Source: Selaginella moellendorffii | Taxonomy: Eukaryota > Streptophyta > Lycopodiopsida > Selaginellales > Selaginellaceae | Direction of reading: 5' to 3' | Assembly (NCBI RefSeq): GCF_000143415.4 | Contig: NW_003314262.1 | Span: 2,724,519 to 2,788,518 of the forward strand | DNA: 64,000 bases | In this document: one piece after another, positions 1 through 12,481 of the stretch | Position numbering within the stretch: position 1 is the first letter of the stretch | How the letters are laid out: each line of letters begins with the position of its first letter | Made by a program: the position numbers and the translations under genes | The notes under the pieces: generated by a model | Told to the model about the DNA's origin: nothing | Seen by the model: only the letters and a program-made list of their open reading frames with translations | Databases searched by the model: none

Positions 1-56
1 TCTCCTCTTTTTTCTCCTTTCCTGCAGCTTATTCAGTGATCATGAACAGATTATGA

Positions 57-1136
57 ATGGGACGGCGCAAGCTCCCGATCGAATTCATCAAGAATGACAA
101 GTCGCGCCGGGAGACATTCAAGAAAAGGCTCAAGGGATTGAAAGGCAAAGCGGAGCAGCTCGCCACCCTCTGCAATGCCGAGGTGGGCGTAATCGTCATC
201 TGCGATGGCAAGGTCCAGGAGGCCGGCTTCAGCGGCACTGCATCACCCTCAGCCGGAAGCGGCAGTGCTGCAGTGGATTTCAAGACCATCATCAGCAAAT
301 ACGCCATGTATTTCTATCACGCCTACCACACCATGGCACTCCAGAGGATCTTGCATCCAGACCCTGGCAACAATCCTGCCCAAGTTGCAAATGGTGGCGG
401 CGGCGGCGGCGGCGGTGGCCAACTTTTGGATCTCAACATGCCCGGAGGAAGCTTGTATCCCCCATGCAAGGTACCAATTGGTATGGCGATGGGAATGAGT
501 GGTGGTGGTGGTGGTGGTAGCATGGAAACCATGGCTGGTTTCAATCACTTTGGGATGCCCACCACCATGTTTCCACTCCCGCTGGATCACAAGTTGCCAG
601 TGACAAATGCCGAGCATGATCACCACGCTCCCGACGATTCCACGTCCGACTCGAGCAAATCATCCATCGCTACTACAACCGGCGCGCAAGAGCCACACAA
701 TCTCATGGATTCCAAGCCCGAGAATCACCGCTCCAGGAGCCACAACTTCGAGATCGACCAGCTTGGCTCCCACTACCCGGCTTTTCATCCTGACTTTAAC
801 GTCAGCTGTGGATTCCCAGGTGGTGGGAGTTACCAGGAGATGAATCCCACAGCACCAAACTTTGATCACAGCTTTGTCAATGCGATGATCACCTCCAGCG
901 CCGCCGGCGGAGCCGCCACCACCACCACCACCACCGCCGGCAACAGTGGAGGAGATGGCAGCTCTCGCGGAGCAGCTATCAACAGCCTCTTCTTCGATGG
1001 AGCATTCCATTTCAACACACTGGATGACATGGATTTTGACAAGCATTGGGCCGATGATCCAGTTAACCCAGCTGCCGCAAGTAATCAGTCTTCCAACACT
1101 ACCACCATCGCCACCGCCACCGCCACTCCCGAGTAA
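57..1136 (+). CDS. Type I MADS-box transcription factor (M-gamma-like)
   Basis: Predicted nuclear DNA-binding factor of 359 aa in one exon. Residues 1-60 form a MADS domain starting MGRRKLPIEFIKND, followed by a TFKKRLKGLKGKAEQL stretch and the TLCNAEVGVIVI core. The wording (FIKND, TFKKR, LCNAEV) resembles the AGL80/M-gamma group, and no keratin-like K domain follows, as expected for type I genes. The rest is low complexity: Gly runs near residues 115-123 and 150-155, a Thr/Ala run near 285-295 and a Thr/Ala-rich tail. Type I factors often act in gametophyte or seed tissue as heterodimers; that role is family knowledge only. The ATG is the first in frame with the MADS domain. A CAG at 25-27 after a pyrimidine run could be a splice acceptor for an upstream UTR intron. 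It converges on the ARM/BTB gene, with stop codons about 130 bp apart. Confidence 0.88.
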   Translation: MGRRKLPIEFIKNDKSRRETFKKRLKGLKGKAEQLATLCNAEVGVIVICDGKVQEAGFSGTASPSAGSGSAAVDFKTIISKYAMYFYHAYHTMALQRILHPDPGNNPAQVANGGGGGGGGGQLLDLNMPGGSLYPPCKVPIGMAMGMSGGGGGGSMETMAGFNHFGMPTTMFPLPLDHKLPVTNAEHDHHAPDDSTSDSSKSSIATTTGAQEPHNLMDSKPENHRSRSHNFEIDQLGSHYPAFHPDFNVSCGFPGGGSYQEMNPTAPNFDHSFVNAMITSSAAGGAATTTTTTAGNSGGDGSSRGAAINSLFFDGAFHFNTLDDMDFDKHWADDPVNPAAASNQSSNTTTIATATATPE

Positions 1137-1267
1137 ATCTCTGTTCCTCACTTTCTTTCGAGAGTCCTGTCTCTTTGTTGTTGTTGTTTGTCACTGAATT
1201 TCCATCACCACCATTTCCATCTTTGAATTCTTGTCGAAGGAGAAAAAGGAGATGAAAGCTCACTTTC

Positions 1268-4200
1268 TTACGATGTGGTAGGCCTCGGCCTCAAAATGCG
1301 GTGCATGTACTCCAGGATCTCGGGTGTAATCCTTCGGATCAAGTTTTGGTACCTGCGACACGTCGTGTGAGCGAGGATCTGAAGTTCTTTTCTTGGTGAC
1401 GTACCCAGGGAGAGTGCAGAGCTGACTGTGCTGTTCTAGAATGAAGAGGACGCATGTGTGGCGCAACGAGACGGCGTGGAAGGCTTCGCCGAGCTCAAAA
1501 ACGTTGGCAACGTTCTCGACGGTCAAGTCCTGAGAAAGCAAAGCTGCATTGAGTTTCTCCTCTGGAAATCAGCAGCATTACCTGGGCGATTGATTCCTCG
1601 CACTTTTGTTTCAGGTTCTCCAACAAGTACTGGTCGGCAGCTCGAAGAAGATCCTGGGCGATGTCGGAGCCAATTTCCGCCTGTCCCTCGTAAATGAACC
1701 TGAGGAAATGTGAGTAGTAACGAGGATGCCTGTGCTCAAAGGCTGACGTACCTCATCATCATCTCAAACACCTTCCAGCTTATGTTGGGAATTTCAATAT
1801 CCTTGGCCTCCTTTTCCTATAGGAAGTTTATTACAAGGAAATGAGAGAAATGCAAAAGCGCATACCTTGTAGCCACCATCAAACATCGCTCTGAAAGCGT
1901 CAGACGATGCTAATAGTGCTATCCTATGGGCATAAAAGCGCCTTCCTGAAACATACAGTTGCGTTAGTCTAGGCAAATCGAAGGTTTATCCAACCTTCAA
2001 CGAGGAATGTAACGTCCGATAACGTGCTATTGTTCACATATTTTCCACCAAGATATACCTGAGACAAAAGCCATGCTCAATAGTTAGCCTACAAGAGCTT
2101 AAACGCACACCTGTGGAGTTTCCGGCGCGGGGGCACTATCGACTGGAGAAAGCCCCGTTGCCTTCTTGGCGAGGGTAGTCAGTGCCAGAGCTCCGTCGCG
2201 TTGCTGCTTGGGACTAGAAAAACTCCCCAACATCTCTAGAAGGATGTTCATTCCTGCAGCATAGAAAAGCTGAGCCACAATTCGAACAGTGATTACGTTA
2301 CCGTTATTTTCATGAAAGATTAATCTTTGGTCTTCCGGAGTGCAAAGATGTGCTAAGGTCAAGGCCACTCTCTTTTGAACTAGTTTATCAGGCTGACGCA
2401 TCAGGTACAACAAATGCTTCAACACCTATGGAAATCAGAACCACGATGAGAAAACAAAATGTATAAAATCAGCACATACTCTTCCATGAAGCTTTTCTTC
2501 GAGTCTTTTGAGAGTCTTCGCCACACATTCTTTTGATGCCTACAACGGATCAATCTTTAGAAAAAAAAAAAAGGAAAAGAAAGAACAGTTTCGATCCTTA
2601 CCTGTACAATAAGCTCACCGTCTTGTAGACTTTGCACACCACCTTCTTTCACAATATCAGAAACGTTATCCTGGCACAACACAAGAGAGGCAAAGAACAT
2701 GGTACATCATAATCTTACACAGAAAACTCACCTCGTTATCTGCCAGACCATACAACGCAAAAGCAGCATTGTGCTGCAATGATCCGTTCTTAGAATCAAG
2801 CAGATCTAGTAACGGTCTTAAACCACCATCATGCACAATTCCTGCTTGATTGTGTGTATTCTGTATCATCGTAGAAATGAATCAGTGTAATGAACTCAAC
2901 AATCAGATCAAAGCGTTGAAAAGCACCTGTGCAAGACGTCCAAGAGCGAAGCCAGCCATCTCCCTAAGTTGGGGGTCAGCAGCCTCGAGCATCCTTATCA
3001 AAGGTCGCACAGCCCCCCGTTGCACTATGTGCACCTGATAAACATTTCAATCAGCGAACGATACAGCAATAGCTCCCAACTTACTTTACAGTCAGGATCA
3101 GCTGTAGCAAATTGGCCTAGTAGTAGCGCGGCCTCACGCTGGCTTTCTTGGCACCTTGAACTGCTTCAAAAGATCACACGAGAGCTGTTGATGCACTAAA
3201 GTACTCAGATTTCCTTGCATACCTCAAAAGCCCAATTACCGGTTGCAAGGCTCCAGCGGCAAGCACCTCCTTTTTAATATTTGAAGATGAGTGAACAAGG
3301 TTCCCGATGACGCCAACCTGCGAAGCGAAGGCTTGAGTTCACACGGAATAATTTGTAGAAACCGACCGCTTCATAATGGATCCCTACGTCCTCAGACCGC
3401 AGCATAAAAATTAGAGTTGGTAACGCATTGTATTCGACAATCTGCGACAGCAGATACTAAGATGGACTGAATTCTTATAACAGTATTTTACCTGGTTTTT
3501 GTTAGCTTCGTTTTTGAAAGCCAGCGTCCGCAAAGCACCAGCCACCGCCCGCTGCACTTTCGGATCGTTTGATTCTAAAAGCTCTACCAAGGGTGGTATG
3601 CCACCTTCCGCCCTGCGACGGCACATCAAGCTTCTTGACACGAAAGAGATAAAGTCTTACCTCACTCTGGTTTTTATGCTTCCATTTTCGTGCGCAAGGT
3701 TAGTGATGGCATCAGCGGCTCTCCGGACGAGACCATTCACAACCCGTGCATTCTGGCCAGTTACTCGACGTTTTAGAAGAGAAACCAGAGAAGGCAATGC
3801 ACCGGCATCGGCAATTAGCCGCTGGTGCTCCGGCTGTCCACAGAAGAAAATGTAAGGAACATAGGTGAGCATCAAAAACAAGCTAAAGAAAGAGCACCCG
3901 AACTGCAAGAAGACCCAACGCAAAAGCCGCGTCCTTCTCAACCTCATGCTCGTATGCAATCGGTCCTTCTCCTTCTTCTAAGACTGGCGCAGATAGAAAT
4001 GGAACGAGAGCTTGCACCACTCCTTTGTCGACTATAAGATCTACGTGATCCTCTGCGAGATAAGAAACCAAACAGAAAAAAATCTTGGATGAAAAAACAC
4101 GAGAAAGAACATCGAGTTCTTACCGTGTTTTGCAAGCTCTGCTAGAGCATGGGCCGCCTGACGAGCTGCGAAGCGATCGTTCTCCCTCCACGTCGTGCTC

Positions 4201-4364
4201 GTATTGAGCGTCTCGAGCAAAACCTCGGCGTCGGACAAGAGTCTAGTTCCAGGACCATCTTGCGGCTCCTGAGCCAAAGACGTCTCAGCCAGCTTTCTTT
4301 TGAGACCCTTCCTTTCAAGCCCGACGACGACAGCCTTGGATTCACTAGGATCTACCGATGCCAT
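1268..4364 (-). CDS. ARIA: ARM-repeat/BTB protein, ARIA/ABAP1-like (19 exons)
   Basis: Joined by hand from 19 exons: 4364-4124, 4052-3898, 3833-3661, 3612-3492, 3441-3367, 3317-3223, 3160-3085, 3034-2927, 2860-2732, 2670-2602, 2539-2480, 2425-2302, 2253-2111, 2058-1995, 1945-1866, 1816-1752, 1699-1582, 1529-1405 and 1352-1268. They total 2106 bp, a 701-aa protein in one frame; Arabidopsis ARIA is of similar length. Residues about 65-500 are armadillo repeats (for example VVNGLVRRAADAITNLAHEN and HNAAFALYGLADNE). Residues about 523-640 are a BTB domain (TLSDVTFLVEGRRFYAHRI, ASSDAFRAMFDGGY), followed by a BACK-like tail. ARIA binds the ABA factor ABF2, and ABAP1 restrains DNA replication licensing; which role applies here cannot be told from sequence. 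Introns are 46-75 bp except a few longer ones. The last small intron (1404-1353) is needed to reach the family's conserved C-terminus. Confidence 0.92.
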
Positions 4365-6434
4365 GGATCGCAGCGCAGCGGGCGAAAAATGCTGGCGGCC
4401 GTTCGATCCAGCTTCCTCACCGCGTCTTTTTCCTCACAAAGACCTCAGCTGCCATGCCTGCTTCTTCTAGTGCCCTAACCCCTGGAGCGAGAGATCCGAG
4501 CTCCGCCGCCGCGATTCCAGTGCCGCGCGACCTCTAGGCCGAGATTTCACGGACCTCCAAACCCGATTCCAACCGCTTTGCCGCATCAAGCATTCCTCTC
4601 TCCGCTCTTACCCTAGACAAATAGCCGAGAATATTCCCCGCCCAGGGATTAGCCAGTAATTCAAAATTCAAATCTCAGAGCCCACGCATCTTTCTCTGCA
4701 TATACCTCCATTCAAATTTTAGAAGTAAAAATTAGGGCTCGAAATTTAGGGTTGTTGGGGAAGAAAAGGTCTGAAGAATATTCCGAAAATTGCTGGTTAT
4801 AACAAATCAATAAACCCATAAGAAATCAAACATATTTATGTTAATCATTTATGAATACTACAAACCAACACAATACACATTATTAGTCACCTTTTAGCCA
4901 ACTAGCTCTTCATCAAAACTCATAAATCATTACACCAAAGATATCTTTTATAAATTAAATAACTTTATCAGAAATGTGTTATATATATTAGAATATTAGC
5001 TATATAATAACTCTGTATATTTTACTTTTTCTCTTCATTTATAATTTGTATTTAATATAATTCTAATGTGATTTTTGCAATTAAATTTGTTAAACTTAAT
5101 ATTGTCAAAACAAAATCCTAAAAAATTTAATAATAAATTTCTTTTGAGTATATTTAATCATTTTATCTAGCAAATTTTTAGAGAAAGTTTTAATTATAAT
5201 TAAAGTTTTCAAAAAACTGTTATATTTATAACTGGGCCTCAAATTCTCAGTAATTACATTTTAAATTTTCAAACATATGTATAATTCTTAACAAAATTAT
5301 AATATTTAATTAAAAAATAGTTATACTTGTAAAATTTGTGTAATTGTTCAATAAATTTATACTAAATGTAAAATTCGATGAACAAATTTAAATAATTTAC
5401 TGTAATTAACTAGTTTTTGCACATATTAATTGTCATGGACAAATGCATACCATAATTAAATGCATTTGAAAAAATTGCAACTTTAATTGATAACATCCAT
5501 CATATATATTATAAAGCCAAATATAAAAAAATATATATCTTTGTTATAATGATTACATTTTTATTTATATACTATACAACTCTATAAAAGTCATGTAAAA
5601 AATGAAATTTTCTTATGGGTTTATTAATCAATGATGTTTAACTCATAAGATATTTGAGAATATACTTAAATATATAGAAGTATTTTTAACATTCCATAAT
5701 TTATCCAAAAACATATTCTTACATATTTCATACTTATTAATAGATAAAAATTATAGTAATTTTACTATAAAAATAAATTAAATAATTTTAATAAAATTAT
5801 AATAATATTTTTGTAAGAAAACTTGATCAAGTAGAAAGGAGAATATGACCATTATACCGAAAGCTTTAAATTTCATTCACATCCACACCGCAAAGAAACA
5901 AATTTAGTAACAACTAATCAAAGATGTCAGGTACTCCAATACTTCATGAAGTTAAACATTATAATCTAAAGAGAAATATTTATATTCACTCATTTGATTT
6001 CTTTTTTTTTTTCAAAGTCACACAACACAAAAAATTACTCATAAAAGTCAGATTTAAGTTAATTTTTTGCAATCCTCTTCATATTGGTTGCAATTAAGCT
6101 TTGTAACATCCCCACTATTATCAGCTTGTATATGTTGTTAGTGATGACCCAAGCAATAAAGGACAAATGTCAGTTTATGCAAGTAAGATAAAAAAAATTA
6201 TAAATTTATTTAAATGTTTTCCACTTATAGTGCGCTTCTCACGACGAATATGTGGCCTTCCTTAATCATCTCTACTAAACTATCTAACATTGAGTCTTTT
6301 GTTTATATTAGTAACATTAATTATATCTAAAAAATATATTAGTAGCATTAATAATTATAGTGGTGTTTATTTGATTTTGTTTTTCATATTTGTTCCAAAA
6401 TGTTCTCTTATGTGCCAAGCATTTATTTTCAAAT
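4365..6434. other. Spacer: ARM/BTB 5' flank, then AT-rich non-coding DNA
   Basis: The first 270 bp (GC-rich, no long ORF) are the likely promoter and 5' UTR of the minus-strand ARM/BTB gene. They include a TTCCCCGCCC stretch near 4635-4645. From about 4780 the base composition turns strongly AT-rich with long A and T runs. I see no gene, RNA gene or recognisable retroelement there. A 17-bp inverted repeat inside it is listed separately. Confidence 0.6.
4809..5625. repeat. Possible MITE-like element: 17-bp inverted repeats around AT-rich DNA
   Basis: The 17-mer AATAAACCCATAAGAAA at 4809-4825 recurs as its exact reverse complement at 5609-5625, enclosing about 780 bp of very AT-rich sequence with no ORF. 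This is the geometry of a small non-autonomous DNA transposon. However, no clear target-site duplication flanks it, and AT-rich DNA produces chance repeats. The CCCAT core makes pure chance less likely. Confidence 0.3.
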
Positions 6435-6790
6435 GTGAGTTGCTTTTACAAGCAAATTGATATTATTATATAAAGCTGAACTCTATTGGTTACAGAGCTA
6501 TAAGCTTCAATTAAATCTTTTTTGTTTTAAACATTGTTTTTGTGAGAGAGTTATGTATCAAATGCATTACAAGAGGTTTATTGCTGTCAAAGGTGAGTTG
6601 CTTTTATTTCCTAACACTGTTATATGAAACAGAACTGTATTGGATGTAAAGCTACAAACTTTAATCGGATGCTTTTATGACCAACATTGTTTCTGTAAGA
6701 GATTTATATACCAATACAGTTTGGCGTTGCTGAGCACCTATTTTTAAAGGTGAGTTGCTCTTATTTCCTAACAAGAAAATATTGATTCTG
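6435..6790. repeat. Degenerate ~157-bp tandem repeat
   Basis: The phrase GTGAGTTGCT recurs at 6435, 6593 and 6750, spacing 158 then 157 bp. It is followed each time by related text (TTATTTCCTAACA in the second and third units) and further on by ACATTGTTT-TGT and AGAG-TTAT. About 2.2 diverged units are visible. No coding potential is seen. Confidence 0.5.
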
Positions 6791-6987
6791 CTTTTCTTGC
6801 ATGACGAAGCTACTAGCTGTGGGTTATTGCAGAACATGAAGCAGATTTGAGAAAGGAATGAGATGCGCAACGTGTAACAGACGCTGAGGTTCTTTTCTAA
6901 CTTTTTTTGTTCTTCCAAGATCTGAAGATCTTTTCAGCATAATCCAAGCCGACTGCCAGCATCGAATAGAGACACGGCAAGTTTGTG

Positions 6988-8349
6988 ATGCTCCAGCAGC
7001 AATACGCAGCCGTGGAGCAGCGCCTGGCAAGCACAAACGCGACAGCTGACACTTAAGGAGTTTGCGGCCCACAAATTAGCTCAGAGGCCGTCCTCGATGC
7101 CCCAGCCTAGATCCTGGTCGCAGCCACAAAATTGCCGAGACAAATACAAAGCACAGGTATACTCCATCTTTTCTAAGAAACTTGCTCAGGCAATTCTCTC
7201 TTCGTAGGAGAGCTCTTTTTCTTGTTCTGAAATTCTTTGTGTTTGTTTGAGTTCCAAAGCAAAACCCTATATGGGACGAGCGAACATGACTGTGGTTACG
7301 AACAAAGCATATTCTAGAGAAATATTCTAAAATCCATTGCAAAGCATACTCATCTTCACTTGCGTTGTGGGCGACTTGTGCCGATCAACGAGACCTGGAT
7401 GGATTCATCCGGTTTGGAGATATCACCAGCGCCAAGGTAAATACACAAGATTCATAGCCCTTTTTGTTTTGAAATTCTCTTCTTTTCTCAATTAATTAGA
7501 TCATGCGTGACGAGAAAAACTTGGCAATGGGCTATGGCCTCGTCACCTTTAGCAGCGAGAGAGGCATGCGCAAGGCCATTGAGAAGATGAACGGCAAGCC
7601 CTTGCCGGACACGGGCTACGAGGTCCACCTGCTAGACGTGTTTGAAGCAACGCCAGGGAGGGACTCTTGGAGCTGGGACACACGAGAGTGCGAGAGGTGT
7701 GGACTGCCTGGCCACTGCAAAAAGGATTGCAACTCCATTCCCCCTACCGATCCAAGGCATGTCTTTGCGGGAGAGCTCAAGCCCCACCCATTCAGACCTG
7801 AGGTGCGTTAAAGCTTGCAATTTCTCCGTGAAAGTTTGTCATCTCTCCTCCTTGTGTGTGTGCAAGGTTAAGCGGTACACGCTCACCCGTGAGGACTGGC
7901 CATGGGAGCCCCCGCCGCCTGATTACACCCAGAGAGAATGGCGGCAGGTGAGGAGAACGTATTGGAACATGACGGTCGCCGTGGATCCAAAGCGGCTCCA
8001 GGAGAACGTTTTGGAAGCCTTTGATCGCTATGGCCCCTGGGAGTTCTTCCACGATCCTATGGACAGAGCTGATGGTCCCCAGGATTATCAGGCCATAAGA
8101 GTAAGGGACTGGGACGTTTGTTTTCTAGTAAACAAAGGGTTCACAAAATTTAGAGATCATCGCTCTTCTCGTCTTTGGCAGCACCGTGCACTACGGTTGC
8201 AACGAAACCGATGCCTGCACAGTCGAAGCGGTTTCTCAGCGTTGCTCGGCCCATTTTGTTTTTTGGAGCTCCATCCGCCGAAGTATCGGTTCACAGCCAC
8301 GGCCTTCGATCCGAGGTACGGGCTTAGAAGAAGGAACGACTCTGGATGA
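6988..8349 (+). pseudogene. RRM plus CCHC zinc-knuckle RNA-binding protein, 5' end decayed
   Basis: Clear downstream exons: 7502-7803 encodes the C-terminal half of an RRM, with an RNP1-like GYGLVTFSS and the helix MRKAIEKMNGKPL, then a zinc knuckle CERCGLPGHCKKDC (C-x2-C-x4-H-x4-C). Exon 7867-8099 continues in frame (VKRYTLTREDWPWEPPPPDY). A last exon from about 8181 runs to the stop at 8349. The 5' part looks broken. The exon ending at 7436 carries DGFIRFGDITSAK in frame, but the RNP2-like strand just before it (FTCVVGDL) lies in another frame. The upstream stretch from the ATG at 6988 hits a stop after 22 codons and continues only in a shifted frame. It is either a young pseudogene or a gene with missed 5' exons. 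The target RNA is unknown. Confidence 0.6.
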
Positions 8350-8484
8350 TTCAGTGATGGCTCCTTGCTCTGTAGTCCCTCGGCCGCGAGCACAATCAGC
8401 CTACAATCAGTCTTACAATTAGCCAATGTATATATGTATTTTACACCTCCAAATTTTATATACTAAAGTAAAACTATATAGGCT

Positions 8485-10401
8485 TTATATTACAGTTTTT
8501 ACAAGGTCATCTTTTCTTTCACGTATACTAACCATCTTGTTTATAGCATTCTTAACCTTTTCCATGCTCACATCTAGAAGCTTACCAGTATCTGAAGCTA
8601 TGCAGTCACAAGAAGTTGCATGATTGGGAACAAACAGCTTAGCCTTCTCATCCGAAGAAAACAGTGCAACACTGCAGCACAATTACAGTCTTTAGCAAGT
8701 CTAGCAAGCAGCACAACGTTCCATCACTTACGTTGGCTTCTTAACAGATATTGCTAGTTGCAAAGCAGCAGTGTTGGTTGTGATCACTCCAAATGAATCA
8801 TTTATAAGTGCTGCAAGCTGAAGAAAAAAGCGAAAGGCCTTCAATATTAGGAAACCAAGAAAATTTGGGAAAACCTGGCCAGGAGTTGTGATGAAAATGA
8901 TGTGAGCATCGGGACCGATCACTTCTTCAACTTTGGACCTCTCCTTTTCGTGCGGGATAACGAACACAGGAACTTTACTGCTAAAAGCTCCCAGGAAATC
9001 AGCATTTGGCGATATAATAGAGAACGACGTACCTCAACGATTTTGCTATCAAGCTCCACCTTGACACTGGCAGCAAGGAGTCTGAATCCCCTCTCGACTT
9101 CATAGTTGCGGCAGAATCTGACTCTATGCCGTGGATGACAATAAACTCCCCTCTCCGGAGCGATGCCTCTGTCCATTTCTTGAGAATGACTCCTCTCAGC
9201 CTGGAAGATATTCCGACGGTCAATTGAGGAGGATAAATTCTGGGAATGCCTTTGGCGGGCTTCCCAAGCTCTTCATTAAGTTCGTGATACCTGCATCAAA
9301 AACTTTAGGCCAATCCTTGGTCGTAGAACTGTAAAAACTGTGACTCTGAAAACTTACATATGATAACCACCTTCTGCTAGATTCAACCTTGGAGCATCCA
9401 CTGCGGCGTATAAGAATGGTCCAGCTCCAGCGCCGTTCACGTCGGGATATATGTAGCCAATGTTTTTAGTGCAGTCTGTGAGCCACATAAACAAGGCGTG
9501 GCCAATGCCTGCCAGTTTCGTAGAGACGATCATATCGTAGTACTCGTTCTGCAAAGATCAAACGATTATTTCGTACAGCGTCAAACCTGAAATATCAAAA
9601 CTAATCAAAGAACACATCGAAGACTTGCAGCAAAAAACCATGAAACTTTCACAAAGTCACGTAGTAAACAAAACTTTAGAACAAAGAAGTATCGAAAGGT
9701 CACAAAGACGATCACGTAAATGCATGACAAAAGGATAAACGGCTACCTAGAGCGCAAGACCACCCAGAGAAAATAGTGAAAGATTTCCTACAGACCTTAA
9801 CCATCGTGAGCATTTCCATGTAGAGCGCAGGCTTGATGAACTGCTGATCGATGTCAAACACCCAAGCTCTCGACACATTCTTGTTCATCTCGTACACTTG
9901 CTTGCCTCTCTCGCTCGCGATCACGTCAATCTCCACGCCAGGATATCTATCCTTGAGCAGCTCGATCACTGGGAAGAAGAGCAAATTTTCATACACTCCC
10001 CCCGCCACCAGGCACAGGCATTTGCGCACCTCGTCTCTCACCTTGGCCGCCAGGGGCCGGATCTCCGCCGTGTAGCCCTTTGGAACCTTGCGAAACCCCG
10101 ACTTGGATTTGGGATCCAGCGGCGGGATGTACTCCTGCTCCGGCTGCCTCCCGCCCTCCGTGAACAAATTCCCCCAAACCAGGTCGGGATCCTCCTCGTT
10201 GAAGAGGAATGGATCCTTCCACTTCCTCTTGGCGGCGCCGATTGGCGGCGGCGCTGCGCGGCGCGATTGATCCCCCGCGAAATCCCTCCTGCCGCTGCCA
10301 AAATCTTTCCTCCTAGGTGCATTCTTGGAGAACTCGAAATCGCGCGAGGAATGCGAGGATAGGGCGGCGCTACTCAGCGAGAGTTGGGCTATGGCGGCCA
10401 T
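8485..10401 (-). CDS. PnsB1: Photosynthetic NDH subcomplex B subunit 1 (PnsB1/NDF1), chloroplast
   Basis: Six exons: 10401-9796, 9548-9358, 9290-9033, 8977-8875, 8817-8732 and 8671-8485. They sum to 1431 bp, 476 aa (Arabidopsis about 460). PnsB1 is a nuclear-encoded peripheral subunit of the chloroplast NDH complex in PSI cyclic electron flow, with a GT9/heptosyltransferase-like fold thought to be non-catalytic. Residues 1-50 are Ser/Arg/Ala-rich, fitting a transit peptide. A Rossmann-like start follows at 128-166 (LCLVAGGVYENLLFFPVIEL). Conserved landmarks I recognise from the family are STKLAGIGHALF, YIYPDVNGAGAGP, FIVIHGIESDS, FVIPHEKER, FITTPGQ and ALFSSDEKAKLFVP. An in-frame TTG precedes the chosen ATG. 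The gene lies head-to-head with TGS1. Its presence suggests that the NDH complex is retained. Confidence 0.9.
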
Positions 10402-10511
10402 CAAATCCCAGCCTTGTGAAACTAGGCGCTATATCCCAGAGGAATATTCCTTGGGCGGGAATATCCTGTGATAGGTTTTAGGGTTTAAGCGAGGAAGGAG
10501 AAGGTGGGGCT
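10402..10511. promoter_or_regulatory. Putative bidirectional promoter between PnsB1 and TGS1
   Basis: Only 110 bp separate the two divergent start codons, so both promoters and 5' UTRs must share this stretch or overlap coding DNA. It contains the palindrome GGAATATTCC (10441-10450), an E2F-like GGCGGGAA (10454-10461) and a telo-box TTAGGGTTT (10478-10486), common in promoters of plant housekeeping genes. No TATA box is obvious. Functional roles are inferred. Confidence 0.5.
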
Positions 10512-12443
<1,932 letters not shown>

Positions 12444-12481
12444 TATGCGAATCTTTTAGGGTATATTCTATCACTTGTGAA

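Noticed and set aside
249-1151. Minus-strand ORFs of 73-163 codons over the MADS gene
   Set aside because: Shadows of GC-rich Gly/His/Thr codon repeats in the MADS ORF; no domain.
9898-10362. 154-codon plus-strand ORF opposite PnsB1 exon 1
   Set aside because: Antisense shadow of a strongly supported coding exon.
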